Source: Trametopsis cervina (Eukaryota > Basidiomycota > Agaricomycetes > Polyporales > Irpicaceae). Taken from it: a DNA stretch of 64,000 bases. The stretch's first letter is position 1. Every line of letters begins with the position of its first letter. This document shows positions 1 through 12,600 of this stretch, piece after piece. The translations under genes and the position numbers were made by a program. The stretch spans positions 252,974-316,973 of the forward strand of contig MU278355.1 of NCBI GenBank assembly GCA_022385755.1. Reading direction: 5' to 3'. Below the pieces are notes generated by a model that was not told the origin of the DNA, ran no database searches, and saw nothing but the letters and a program-made list of their open reading frames with translations.

Positions 1-344
1 GAGTCCGTCGAGCCCTTGGGGTTCTGGCCGGGCGCGGGCGGGATGCCCAGCTTCTCGCGGAACACGGCGGACTCGCGCTCGAAAAAGTATCGGTGTACCC
101 TGAATATGTAGTTCTCAACCTACGAAGGCACGCGCGCGCAAGCAGCCATCATCAGCACCGCTGCGGATCCCAGCACGCACGCAGACGTGGTGAAATTGGA
201 TTGGACACGCACCAGGAAGTGGGTGTCGCCCCCGTTCAGGTAGTACTTCGGGTGCCGGCGAACCTTCTCTGCGGCCGGCGCAGTCTCGGGCGTGAGGGTC
301 GCGAAGGACGTGTACGACGAGCCGAACGAGTTGAACGACGCCAT
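1..344 (-). CDS. BTB/POZ domain protein, 5' part (runs off the left edge)
   Basis: Only the first two exons lie in the window. Exon 1 is 344-213 and exon 2 runs from 119 to the edge. The intron (212-120) has GTGCGT..GTAG ends and is in phase 0. The joined protein begins MASFNSFGSSYTSFATL and continues RHPKYYLNGGDTHFL-VENYIFRVHRYFFERES, which is the opening of the BTB/POZ fold found in large Agaricomycete families: a D-x-x-F-L strand, then V-H-R-Y-F-F-E-R. BTB domains mediate dimerisation and often link Cullin-3 ligases to substrates, but the fungal expansion has no known partners, so no substrate can be proposed. The rest of the domain and the C terminus are missing because of the window edge, not because the gene is visibly broken. 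Family assignment is secure; function is not. Confidence 0.8.
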
Positions 345-1616
345 CGCAGTGTCAGTCTATACCGTAACCCACTCAGGTGGCAGTGGAGATGGGTTGGGGA
401 AAGAGAAGAGACGAGACGAAGGGGAAAAGACTGACGCGTGCGTAGATATACGTACCGAACATTGATTGGTGGTTGGACTTTTCGGCGACCCTGCGAGCCC
501 CGACATATCAGCGCACACGTGTAGGGTGCGTTGTTGGGCTCCGCGAGAATTTTCGAGAGGGCGGACGGCCAATCGGTGTGCTGCGAATCTGCCTGCAGGA
601 AAACACGTTGGCGTGAGAAGGGGCCCAGTGCGCGAGTCGAGAGCCGACGATATCGATGTTTTACGTTCGTCGCCACCTCGGACGCCTGAGCAAGTGTGTC
701 ACGACTACTGCGCCGCACGCTGGTCCGATGAACGAGTTCTCGAATCCGCACGAGTCGCTCTGCATATCGTAATCGCTCTGCCCCAGCGATATGCGCTCGC
801 GAATGCGTACGCGGAGATCAAGGTGGCTGTGGCTGTGGTCTCAGCATCCCGATATGCCTAGGTTCATCACGATATGAGCGGTGCCTATCTCCAGTACAGT
901 AGTGTGTACAGCGAACAGCGAACACTGATGTTCGTGCGAAAATAGCGTAGCGTACATGGGTACAGATGACCTATTGTTGGCGAACACTGATGATAGAGAA
1001 GCGTACAGCAGTACAGATGCGTTATCGAGCCCAAGACTCGGACATCATATCAAAGCATAGCAAGCAAGCGTTCAGTTCAGATTTTGAAGGAGACCGGCAG
1101 CCTATCACTACGCTACACGTAGACAAAGACAGATTATTGGATACAGTACGCCCGTATAATAGACTAGATAATATGAGATCATTCGAGGTCCATCGAGGAG
1201 CGGGGCGAACGAGGGGGATGGTACAAGTGCAACACAGCGCGCGCTGCACACAAACAGTAGGCAGACGGAAGGAGGATGAGTGCCCCGGGCAGTCGACGTA
1301 AATCATAGTCGTGAGAAATTCGTGTAAGGAAGGAGGGGTGGGTCAGGAGCGTTCTTTGAACGAAAAAAGGGAGAGGGCAAGGGAGGGGGATTAACGCAAA
1401 GAGCAGCGGTTATTCAGATGCGCGATAAGATAGCTTTTGACGAGCGACGAGTGAGTGTCTATCCAGAACCGGGAGAGCAAAGCAAGAAGGAAGGAAGGAA
1501 AGGAGCAGCGTGTCCGATCTGGGCTCACGCCGTATCCATATTCGTCTCCTATTCGTATTCGGGAGTGGGGATCAAAGTCGAGAGCGAGTTCGGGACGGGG
1601 ATGGCGTGGGGTGGGG
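345..1616. other. Intergenic gap, no gene seen
   Basis: This lies between two minus-strand genes. Short open frames exist on both strands but none has domain-like sequence or a coherent exon series. A purine run with GGAA units (about 1485-1503) sits near the 3' end of the neighbouring gene. Nothing else was recognised. Confidence 0.5.
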
Positions 1617-3128
1617 TCACGCAGGGATCCACCTCGGCTGGTTGATATTCAACGAACGCAGCAGCAGGCCCTTCATACCCGCGGTCCCGACGCTCCGACT
1701 GCGTTTCGACGAACCTTTGACGTCCTCGCGCGTCGGGAAACTGCCCACGGTCTCTTGTCCGCCGCCTGGGGACATGGGCCCGCGCAGGAAGAGCGCGGCG
1801 ATGTCGGACATCTTCTCTGGCTCGCCCTGTCGAGTTTTTTTTTGTATGAGTGTTAGAGATGGAGAGAGGGATGAATAAGGGACGTACGAGTCTAGCATGT
1901 GGGGTGTGTGGCCGGTGGTTCTCCTTGGCGGTTGGCGAAGCAAGCGCGTCCTGAGACATACTAAAGAACGACGTCGGCATGCTGCGCAGCATGCCCATGC
2001 CCATCCCGAATCCAATCTCGCTCCGACTGCGCGCATGCTCCTCCATCTCAAGTCTTGCGTCCCATATGATCGGCGGGGAGGAGGCGAAATGTGTGTACGT
2101 CTGCGTCGGTGAGGAAAGCATCGGCTCGTCCTCGTCTGATTCTTCGTCGTCTTCCACTGCATGCGCAGTCGATGTCGATGGTACCGGTGCAGGGAGAGGC
2201 GGTGGGGAGATGTGATGGGGAGAGATAGAGTACGGCCGTAAAGTGCGCGGGGAGGTGTCGCCTTGCACAGAGGCCTCGTAGCACATATCCGCGAAGACCG
2301 AGAAGGGCGCGAAGAGCAGCGTGGAGTCGAGCGCGCCGAGACACGAGGCGAGACTCGCGTAGAGCTCCTTCTCGAGCTTCTCGGAGCGCATGACATGTTG
2401 GAGGTGCAGCAGCTCATATGCCGGTGGCGGGATTTGCGGGAGCGCGGGGAGCGGACGCGCGGCGGTGAAGTCTTTTGGCGGGGGTGCGGGTGGCGGCATG
2501 CTGAGATGTGATGGTGAAGAGGTGGAGGCGGATGAGGATGAAGAGGAGGATGTTGGGGATGATAGGAAGGACATGTCCTCGTCTTCGTCTTGAAGAATTG
2601 TCGACTGACTCAGTGATATCGCATCTGCTTCGCCTCCCACCTCATTGACCGCATCTTCCTCAGCATCAGCTTCGTGCTCGGCATACCCCGACTCCTCGCC
2701 ATCGTCCCCGGCCTCGTCCTCTTCGTCCTCGCTATCGTCCTCCCAAATGCTCTCGTGCGCCACAGAGGTGCGATACGGCGATCGTGTTCGTGTACTGGAG
2801 GAGGACACCGAGTGGTCGTACGTGGGCGGCTCTGCCTCGCCGGTGTAGTCGCTGATGGCCTGCTGGAGCGACGCGATCAGGTACGACGGCGGCCTGTGCG
2901 AGTCTTCGAAGGTGAACGGTTCGTCGTCCAGCCACTCTGGGATACGCTGTGCGGGAGGGTGCAAGCAGCGCAGCAAGCGGGCAATGCAGCAGCGGCACAT
3001 GACAATCAGGGCGGGATCACAAAGCGAACGAATATATTGATGAGCGTTCCTGGCTCAGCTGGGGAGATAATCTAGGGACTTACGTCTGCAGAGAGCGAGT
3101 AGGTCGAGTATCGCGAGGTCGATGCCAT
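1617..3128 (-). CDS. Acidic, Ser/Pro-rich orphan protein
   Basis: The model has three exons: 3128-3084 (MASTSRYSTYSLSAD), 2946-1888 and 1826-1617, giving 437 residues. Introns are phase 0 with GTAAGT..ACAG and GTACGT..ACAG ends. The start is chosen because exon 1 joins cleanly onto RIPEWLDDEPFTFED. Residues about 16-45 and 205-260 look folded: the first is WLDDEPF then LIASLQQAI, the second is an amphipathic stretch around KLEKELYASLASCLGALDS. Between and after these are long Asp/Glu runs, Ser runs and Pro clusters that should be disordered. The last exon carries a basic segment (KGSSKRSRSV). No family was recognised, and no signal peptide or membrane segment is visible. A nuclear or scaffold role is conceivable but unsupported. 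Exon 2 continues open past its donor, so the intron at 1887-1827 rests on splice consensus and the better-behaved C terminus. Confidence 0.65.
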
Positions 3129-4436
3129 GGTGGGTTGCTCGTCGTCGCCGGTGGTGGTGGAGGGGGGAGAAGGAGGAGTGGGTAGTGGTAGGTGGTGGGT
3201 GCTCCAGGGGGAGTCGGGGAGTGGGTGAGCCTAAAGGGCTGCAATATCAGTCTGGATGTCAGCGCGGGAAGCGGCCCACTGCCCCTTGCGGCATGCGAGA
3301 CGCGGGCGAGATGAAATCATCGCCATCGCATCTGCCCGCGAACGAGCGACGCGCCGAGCTGCTGGGCACCAAACACGTCAATACACACCCCTGAGTTCGC
3401 GTTTATTATAATGAACGCCGCTTTAATGGATTTCTTCGCACGCAGCGGGATGGCACACACGGAGGAGGGATAGAGGCGAGGGTGGTGCGAGAGGTGCGAG
3501 GTTGCGATAAGCCCCAGCCAGCCAGCGACGAGGTGGGTTCAAGTACGCCTGCACAACAATTAGCGTAGAACGTGAACCGGTGGTGCGTCGCTAGCAGCCA
3601 ATTAGACGACTGTCCTAAACAAAAGCGGTGGGGGGACTCACATGGGGCTTCTGTGTGAGCAAATTGGCAGAGACCCGGAACCGGAAACATGACTTGATGT
3701 CCATCACCGCGTTTTCGCTCGTGGGCGACGCTCGCCGAGCACATACCACGCTCACGTGCCCGGCGTCGCCACACGCATCGGCCAGCAACGAACACGACGG
3801 GCGGCCTCTCCGAGCAGTTCCCCGCCACATCTTACGCCATCGGTGTGCGCGCTGCGGGCCTAGAGGGATCGCTGTGCTGTACTGGGAAAGAACAGAACCG
3901 TGCAGGAAACAGGCTAGTCATGATTGACGTCTGAGGACTGTATGCCTGCATCCCCAATTGGATGGCGGGTGGCAGATGTCGAGTTGTTGCTACGCGATAG
4001 ATAGGCGGATGCGCAAGAGTGTTCGGAACGTGTCTGTGAAGGTTCGAGGTGCATATGTGGACCCGGTCGTGCGGAGAGAGCGCGGTGTAGAAAACAGCAA
4101 CGCAGCAACGTCGTCTGTCGTTGCAAGGCCGTTCATCGAGCGAGCCGATTTTCACACCACGTGATCGTACACCCGCGAGGTATCGAGGCCTGCTCTCACA
4201 CTTATTAATTCACTGGCATAGTTACTGGGCGGAGAAGAGGTGCTGAGACGTGTCGTATTGTGGCGACGAGCTTCCGGAAGTAGACGAGTCTAAAAGCATT
4301 CGGAAATGAGACGTAGCGGCCAGACTCTGCCCACTTAGGTGGCGTCCGAGATGTGTACCAAGTTACATCGATATGTTTCATTGGCAATTTCGCAATGCTC
4401 AATATTGTAGCATATCTACGTAACTCATGGTCATGA
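3129..4436. other. Intergenic gap with a GGT/GGA-rich promoter tract
   Basis: No gene was recognised. Just upstream of the minus-strand start at 3128 lies a strongly purine-biased tract (about 3140-3230), so the sense strand of that gene is pyrimidine-rich there, as is common in fungal core promoters. The 140-residue frame at 3406-3828 (minus) has no domain-like features and was not accepted. Confidence 0.45.
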
Positions 4437-6172
4437 TCAGTAATAGTGAACACTGCTACTCCCGACCTTTTCCACCACGCTCCTCAGCTCGCCCGCAAGT
4501 TTCGTACCCATAAACCTCGCAGGAAGCTTAAGATCACGTATAGGCGTCCCACGCTCCCGCCGCACCTGCAAGCACCTTAACAACATCTCGCTTCCCGCGA
4601 ACTCCTTCTCTCCAAGTTGCCCGGGCCTTTCTTCGCGTTCGATGATGCTCAGCGCTTCCAGCTGCGGGAACAAGATAGCCGACACGCCCGCATCCGTACC
4701 TTCGAGCACCGGCACCACGTCAAGATGGAACAGTTGCAGAAGACTGAACACAGCCGAGCCAATGACTCTCAACCGCCTCAGCCTGGTCGCAGGTCTCAAC
4801 GCGCGCCACTTCTCCGCCGACGTCCTCGTCTCATCTTCCACCGTCAAATCCTCCAGGTCTTCCGTGCCAACCGACTCACAGAACATCCTCCAATACGTGC
4901 GATCGCACGTATTCCCGATCGTGATTCGTACGTCGGGCGGCGGGACCGGGGTGTTGCCGTCAGACGGCGGTCCCGGCGCGCGTCCGACCTCCAATTCCAT
5001 CTTCGTGACACCCCTGCACGGAAAATGGTCCACGACCATCATGCGCGCGCATCTTACGGGTTTGCTGTCGGGGAAGAGCAGGCGCTTGAGCGTATCCAAC
5101 GAGATGGACTCGTTGAACGTATACGACAACGCCGCGGACGGCGCACAGAGGTGCGACGCGACCTCGACGCACGTATTCGGCGAACACGTCCGGAAAGCGA
5201 CGTTCTTCGTGCTCGGCGGCAGCCGAATGACCGTGCCCTTTGCGCACGTCCCGACTGACGTTGCGTCCGCTAGCGCGAAGGTCTCGAGAGCTGGAAACGC
5301 GCTCAGGACGTCGGAGAGGTAACATAGACAGCTTGTGTATCGCGGGATACTGCCTGCTACGATTCGCAGCGTGCCAATCTTCAGCGCGTCGTGCGCATTT
5401 GAGACGGAGAACCGCACCCACGCGACGCACAGCTCCTGCAGCGCGCCACACAGCTTCGCGAGCACGCCAAGCGGGACCTCCACGAGCTCCCTGCCCTCAT
5501 TCACGACCGACAGACTTCTGAGCGCAGGAAGAGGCTGCGCACAACGCGACAAGACGTCGAGGAGGTGTGCTGGGGTCATACCCCGGATGGATAAAGTGCG
5601 GATGCGCGTGGGGTGCGTTGTGAGGACGTGTGAGAGGAATTGTTGGGCGGGGCAGGATGGGAGGCCGGAGTCGTCGTGCACTGTTATGTGCAGCGGGAGG
5701 GGGTAAGAGCGGGAAAGCAGTTCGTGGCACCAAGAGGGGGAGATGCCTGGGGCGTGGATTGAGGTCCAGAGGGATGGCAGGTTGAGTGCTATCTGTTATA
5801 TACATCCCACTATTAGTGGTAACTCGCAAACTTTGAGTGCGGTGAGACAAGACATACATTCCTCCAATACTGACAAACCTGCGTGAACGCGATCCACGCC
5901 ATACTATCCGGGTCAACAGTCCTATACAAGCCCTGCATGTCCGGATCGGCGGGTAGGAGCTCGAATATGAGGATGAGGACATCGATAGGAAGCCGCATGA
6001 CTGGCAGAAGCGCGTTCTTCTCTCGTCGAAGCGCGAGGTCGTCTTCGTCCTTCTCTGTCTCTGGGCTATGAGCCCGCGAGACGTCGACTTCGACCCAGGT
6101 GCTCGCGTCCCGGGTTCGGGGTCGACCTCGGGCTTGGACTTGGGCCTTCCTGCGCGCAGAAGCACTCAGCAA
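4437..6172 (-). CDS. F-box / leucine-rich-repeat-like protein
   Basis: Two exons, 6172-5858 and 5792-4437, give 556 residues with one phase-0 intron (GTATGT..ACAG). Residues about 57-105 are an F-box of the Agaricomycete type: LPIDVLILIFELL, then AWIAFTQVCQYWRN, running over the intron into IALNLPSLWTSIH. F-boxes bind Skp1 and recruit substrates to SCF ubiquitin ligases. The remainder is Leu-rich with irregular repeat spacing (for example LPALRSLSVV and TRLRRLRVIGSAV), resembling the degenerate LRR domains usual in this large family. The N-terminal 50 residues are charged and probably disordered. The first ATG in the frame is used. A shorter start just before the F-box is possible. Class assignment is firm; the substrate is unknown. 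Confidence 0.85.
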
Positions 6173-8042
6173 ACGTCTAAACGTCGGTGTTCAGAAGAGA
6201 CCACACGCACCCAAAGTCAATGACGTCTATGTCAGTGCCTGCTAGCAATCTCATGGCGTACTTCAGAGGGTTCGTTATACCCTGCAAACGAATGCAAGAT
6301 AGGGCATTGTGGGGCCTATATACCCCCAGATAATCGTGCTTCCCTAGAAGATTGGATATGTGCCATTGTGCCTGTCCGCACACATTACAGGCGATATCCT
6401 TGTGCGCTATGCGTAGGCATTACTTTGTGCAACTACAAATGCCGCAGTATTCGGGAACCCGACGAAGATGATGCTTTTCCATGCTTTGGTGACGTTCCAT
6501 GCATGACCACATGTGGGTATCACGATGCTTCTGCTTCTGCCAATACGGGGATCGGGACGTACTGACTGTAGGTTACGGTTGCTTGTGTCCACGTAAGATC
6601 CAGGACGTTGCAGCTGGATATCTAGGCTGATAGTGGGATGTGATAGAGGGTTCTACCTGGCGAGAAGATGATACTGGACCTGCACAAGACTAGTGATTCA
6701 TGATATCGATTGGTGTGTGCGCGTTGAGGGGGGATAGGTAGGTAGATGGAATAGAAGAACGTCAACTCTGATTTCCATGTTTTTGATGTGATATACGAGT
6801 AAAGGTGACCTGGTGACAACGGTGTAAGCTTTTACCGTCGTGCTTCCCCCACACGACCTGGATATCCTGCCCAGCAAGGGGTTCATATGCCGTGAGGTCT
6901 TAGCCTTTGCGTTCAGTCGCACTTCCTTCGTCAATGATGTGACGTGTCGACCTTCGCGGCTCGTATCTTCATACATTGGGTACGTGCCTCATGACCTGCG
7001 AACAAAAGCTGAGGCGGTAGTCTCCATCTCCGGTAGTGTTCTAGCCAGTTCCATGCCACATTCAGTTAGGCAGGCGTGGGTTCTACCAATCTGTGCCGGC
7101 GGCCTCCTCAAGCGTTCGGAATCACAGTACGAGGTAAAAGTGGGATTGTGTTCCGTCTTTCCCTGCTCTCCATTCCTACTTATGTTGGTAGCCTAAGAAG
7201 CACACTGTGAACGGTTCGAGGTCGGCGGAGTTGCGGGAGTAGGTGGGAGCCCACTGATTCCGCATTGAATGTCGAACATCAAATTCAACATCAAATTGAG
7301 ATAACACGTGCCTCGTGCGCGCCCTAGGCCGCCTCTGCGCTGGGAGCGTCGGACTCATGATCGCCTCGCACTCTCACCAGCCAAGCCCCGTAAATCCTAA
7401 ATGTACCTCCAGCGCCGTAAATCCCTGTAAATCCGCATGCAACGCACTACGCCCGCCGCCGTCCTCGGTCGGGTAGCATATAAGAACTCCACAGTATGCT
7501 CACCGCTTTTTCATAGCCCACCGCACTCCAGTCCTCGTAGGACCATTAATTAGTACCATTGCGAACGACCGGGGGCAGTGCGGAATGACGGAGACGCGAC
7601 GGCCGATGGGAGGAGCTGGGTGGTGGTACTCGGGGGCTTGTTCTCGTCCCCCCTCTGAATCTGGTGCGGGGTCAGGCGGGGTCAGGTAACACAGGCCAAC
7701 ACTCGCAGCGCACGGATGCATTTCACATGCCTGACTGTACTGTAAATCTAAAGCCGCACGCCCACCTCCTTGGGCAGCTAAAACCCGATCGCCACCGTGT
7801 CGCCCTGATGTGCGACTCATAAGCCCAGTGGCTTAGATCTATGTCTGCCTCCCCCTTGCGTTCTTCCCTGTTTCTCTCCCTATAGCTGTGTGTGGTTGCT
7901 GAGTTGTTATACCCTTTTGAGCAAGTGGTCAGCCCCCCTTTTCGTTGTGTTAGCCTCCTATGTGTGTTTGTGCTCACGGTGGATGTTAGTAGGATCTAGT
8001 CAGACCCCTGATTGAACCGACGAGTTATCTGTTATCAGTACC
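6173..8042. other. Divergent intergenic region, no gene seen
   Basis: This separates the minus-strand F-box gene from the plus-strand carrier gene. Several short frames occur, the longest at 6840-7196 (plus), but none joins into a conserved product. A CATATAAGAA motif at about 7478 is TATA-like but lies about 560 nt before the carrier ATG. The last 150 nt are pyrimidine-rich. Confidence 0.45.
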
Positions 8043-9310
8043 ATGTCTCGCGGTGGTGACAAGAAGCCTGTGGGCTTCGCGACCCAGCTGACGGCTGGTG
8101 GCATAGCAGGTGCCATGGAGGCGGTATGTCCCAAAGAACTCCTGTGTTCATGCGATGCTCAAGTCATGCATATAGCTGTGTTGCCAACCACTAGACACGA
8201 TCAAAGTCCGTATGCAGCTTTCAAGATCTGGCAGGGCTCCTGGCGTACGTTTACATTCGTTCGTGCAGTAACTCATTGGATCTCATTGAATATTCGATGC
8301 TACACAGACAAAAGCGCGAGGCTTTATCGCCACAGGAGCCATGATCGCCAGACGCGAGACCCCGCTCGCTCTGTACAAGGGTCTCGGTGCCGTACTCTCA
8401 GGCATCGTACCAAAGATGGCCGTCCGGTTCGCCTCGTTCGAACACTACAAGGCCTGGCTGGCAGACAAAGAGACCGGAAAGACGGCCGTTGGGAATATCT
8501 TCGTCGGTTCGCATATACCCATCTCTTTCCGTTCTCCTTTGCTCACTCCGACGTTTTACAGCCGGTTTAGGAGCGGGTACCACAGAAGCCGTCCTAGTCG
8601 TAACACCGATGGAAGTCGTGAAGATCCGTCTGCAGGCACAGCAGCACTCCCTCGCCGATCCACTCGAAGCGCCCCGATACCGCAATGCAGGTCATGCAGT
8701 GTACACTATCATCCGCGAAGAAGGCTTCTCCGCACTATACCGCGGTGTGAGCCTCACGGCGCTCCGACAGGCCACCAACCAAGGTTCGCATCTTTCTTAG
8801 ACTTTACTCCACAACTTCAGAACTTCTCTCGGCGCTCCGACCTGTGGCTGACCCCGGATGATTCGCAGGTGCAAATTTCACGGCTTACCAAGAGATCAAG
8901 AAGCTGGCGCACAAGTACCAGCCTGACCTGGAGGATCTGCCGTCGTATCAGCATATGGTCATTGGTCTTATTTCTGGCGCGATGGGGCCGTTCTCGAATG
9001 CGCCGATTGATACTATCAAGACTCGTACGTCTTGTTTCACTCTCATTGTCGAAGATTATCTGACAGATGCGCTGCAGGTCTTCAGAAAGCCACCGCAGAA
9101 CCAGGAAAGTCCGCGTTCCAGCGCATCCTCGTCATCGGCCAAGACATGTGGCGCCAAGAGGGCGTACGCTCGTTCTACAAGGGTATCACGCCGCGTGTGC
9201 TCCGTGTCGCCCCAGGTCAAGCTATCGTGTTTGCAGTATACGAGCGAGTGAGGAAGATCATCGAGGAGATGAACCCGAGGAGCGACGATTCGGAACTTTA
9301 CAGCGAATAG
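8043..9310 (+). CDS. sfc1: Mitochondrial succinate/fumarate carrier
   Basis: Six exons (8043-8123, 8176-8244, 8308-8506, 8562-8783, 8869-9024, 9078-9310) give 319 residues, the normal length of a mitochondrial carrier. All three carrier signatures are present: PLDTIKVRMQ, PMEVVKIRLQ and PIDTIKTRLQ. Long stretches match the Sfc1/Acr1 subfamily, such as LYKGLGAVLSGIVPKMAVRF, GVSLTALRQATNQGANFTAY and LISGAMGPFSNAPIDTIKTR. The family exchanges cytosolic succinate, made by the glyoxylate cycle, for mitochondrial fumarate across the inner membrane. It is needed for growth on C2 compounds and fatty acids. The protein should be a six-helix inner-membrane carrier without a cleaved presequence. The start MSRGGDKKPVGFATQLTAGG is right for the family. 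The gene stands 300 nt upstream of chl1 on the same strand; nothing links the two functionally. Confidence 0.95.
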
Positions 9311-9610
9311 TCTCGGGTACGCAGAGTAGGAATGGCGATAGGCATGTACGATACGTAATATTAGGACATTATTTCACCGACTCCTTTTTTACCTGTGTTA
9401 CGAGATCTAAATGTACTCTTACCTCTGTCGCGTAAAGTGACGAATAGACTCTCCCCGGGGTGCACAGAAGCCTAACCTCGAAGGGCTCGTGTATATAGGC
9501 GCTCTGTCACGGTCGCGACCACGTGATGCGTGTTACTGGCTGTTACTCGACGCGTAGGTGACATTGTTAGTCCACTGCTGCCACAACGGTCGCGACCGCA
9601 ACACCTTACA

Positions 9611-12600
9611 ATGGCCGACCTCAGGCTCCCTACACCTGACTCATTCCCCGCGTTTCCATTTTTACCTTATGAAATCCAATTGGACCTTATGCGACACCTT
9701 TACGAGAACATTGAAAGTCGGCGCGTGACCATCGTGGAAAGTCCTACCGGGACTGTGAGCAAATACAACTACTATTGAAGTCGATTCTTACCTTGGGATC
9801 ATATAGGGGAAAACTCTGAGTTTGTTATGTGCTTCCCTCACATGGCTATGCGACGAACAGGACCGTGTCAAGCGAGCGAAAACCGCGCCGGAGAACGGTG
9901 CCACTGGTGAGAGCATATGAAGCGCTTTGCTCGACTTCACACCTAACCCACAAACAGATGACTGGGTGCTTGCACAAACGCTCGAACGTAAACGACGTGA
10001 ACTCGAAGCCGAAGAACTAGAGCATGCAGAAAGACTCGCGAAAGCTCGTCAAAGGGAGGCTGCCATGCGGAAAGCTGCGAGAGCGAGAGTTAGGAAAAGG
10101 CTGGTAGGCCCATTTATTACAGGAAGCTTCTAGCAATCACCTGATGCCAAGACATCTCTAGAAACCTGCTCCTGCCGCCAAAGAGCGTCCGAGAGAGCTC
10201 GTCTTCGACGAGGACGAGTTCCTCCCGGACGACACGGACGGATCTTCCGCTACCGAGAACGACAACCTGTCACCTGCAGTCCGTGCCCTCATGATGACGT
10301 AAGTCGGTAACGACATCTTGGTCTCTTTTCCCCGCATTGCTGACTTGGCTGGGGTTGGATCAGCCTCGAAAAGGCTAGAAAGCCAGCGCAGGAAGCGGTG
10401 GAGAATGCCCCGGAACCTACCTGCACCAAAGTCTACTACGCCTCTCGTACGCATTCGCAGCTGGCGCAGGTCCTTCATGAGCTGGAGAAGCTAAAGATTG
10501 ATCTCTCGCCCGTCTCGATTCGTTCTCTTCACCCAAATGGAACCGCGAACCTCCCGGCGTTCTTAAGTGTTGATGGGCCGAAACGCAGTATATCTATGGT
10601 GGATGATGACAATGACGCTGGAGAGGTGGAAGACCAGGTTGTTGAAGTTCGCGCGGTCTCTCTTGGCTCTAGAAAGCAGCTCTGCATAAATGAGACGCTA
10701 AAGTCGAAGGCTGGGGATTTGGATGAAGCGTGTCGACAGCTGCTGAGTGGTGGGTGTCGGCTTATTATGCGCATCTGCTGCACAGTTCGCTTACTTGTGT
10801 TCACGCAGAGAAGGGTGACAAACGGTGTCAGCATCTCCCTCCGATGGATGACGAAGTTCGCATGATGGATTTCAGAGACCAAGTTCTGGTGAGTCATTGA
10901 TTTCTATAGCTTTTAATCAGTCTGAGGTTGAGCTGCGTGCAGGCTACTCCGAAAGACATTGAAGCATTGGTTGAGTCGGGGGTCGAGTCGCACGTATGCC
11001 CGTATTTCGGTTCGCGGCGGGCTATTGCGCAAGCTCAGGTGAGTTCTAACACTCGGCAATTTTTGTACATATCACAGTATTGACGGCAAAGGTAGCTCGT
11101 TTTGCTCCCCTACAATCTCTTACTACAGAAGAACGCGAGAGAAGCCTTAGGAATAGACCTGAAAGACCAGGTTGTCGTCATTGACGAGGCTCATAGTAAG
11201 TCTCATCCACCATATGTCCAGCGCACCCCAAAGCCAACTGAATAGACTTGATATCTACCCTGCTCTCCTTGTCAACGACGACTATTCCGTTCCGCATTCT
11301 CGCCACTTCGCTCAGTCAGTTGACGGTGTACCTCAACAAGTTTCGGAACAGGCTATCTGCGCAACATTCACTGCATCTCAAGCGGCTCGTAGGGCTTCTG
11401 GAAGCTCTTTCGAAGTATGCTGAGGAGTGGAAGGCGGAGAGGCTCACTGCGCCTGCTGACGCAAAATCGAAGCCCCAAATGACTGAAGTCTTCACATCGG
11501 GAGAGTTGCTGAGAAGGTTGGGACGGAAGGTTGAGGGTGTTAACCTGCTTGAGGTTGAACGTTACCTAAGAGATAGCAAGGTGAGCTCGTAAGACCATAT
11601 CGTCTCGAACATCAGGACCTCACGGAGTACAGATTGCACGGAAAATCTCAGGTTATTGCGGCAAAGCTATGGAGAAGGCTGCCGGCGAAGGTGAGTATAC
11701 GGTCAACGTGGTGATGTTCAGCGGCTTACGGTGGGCCCTGATGATAGACCCAAAGAAATTGGCGAAGCTGGCTCGCCTGTCGGCAACGACTCCCCCGCTA
11801 CTCATGGTCGAAAACTTCATCGTTGCACTGACTGCGGCTAACGATGGTGGGTTCCTTCTTCGGCGAGAATATCAGCATCCGTATTGATGCCCTGACTTCA
11901 GATGGGAGGGTAGCCTTCTCCATGGCTGACAGTCAGGTCGAGATAAAGTACCAACACCTGAACCCCGAGACCTATTTTCAGGAGGTAGTCGAGGCGGCTC
12001 GTGCGGTGGTATTGGCGGGTGGCACGATGTCTCCAGTCAGTCTTCCATATCAGTCATTCGCGCGCCTTGCTGATGTTGGCAGATTTCCGACGTCACTAAT
12101 CAACTGTTCAGAAACCTTCCTGAGGAAAGACTCACCACGTTCTCTTGCGGTCACATAATACCGCCCTCCAACCTCCAGACTCTGGTCCTCAAGAAGGGCC
12201 CTCGTGGAAGTGAGCTGCAATTCAAGTATGATAAACGAGGCGATACAGGGCTGGTGCGTACCGAGCACTGGCGTTGGTTTCGAAAGGGGGGCTAAAGTCA
12301 CTGTAGATTGGTGAACTGGGGCAAGCGCTGCTCAACTTTGCGACTGTTGTGCCCGGGGGTCTGGTTGTCTTCGTTCCCTCATATAGCTTCCTCCACCTAG
12401 TCAAGGGTGCTTGGCAGACCAGCGGACTGATGGACAAACTTCAAGCCAAAAAGAAGGTAGGCCTCCACCTCATCTCCGCATTGTCTCGTCTGATCTCGTC
12501 TGATCACAACGGCTAGGTATTCTTGGAGCCGCAAGAGAGTAGTGAAGTCGAAGTAGTGCTCCGAGAGTATGCGGCAGAAATTGCAGCGGTACGTGTTGCC

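Noticed and set aside
3406..3828. 140-codon minus-strand frame
   Set aside because: Composition is Arg/Ser/Cys-rich and patternless, with no family resemblance and no promoter or exon context.
4617..5322. Two long plus-strand frames (213 and 226 codons)
   Set aside because: They are antisense to the F-box/LRR exon, Arg/Ser-rich, and reflect its codon bias; no domain or splice partners.
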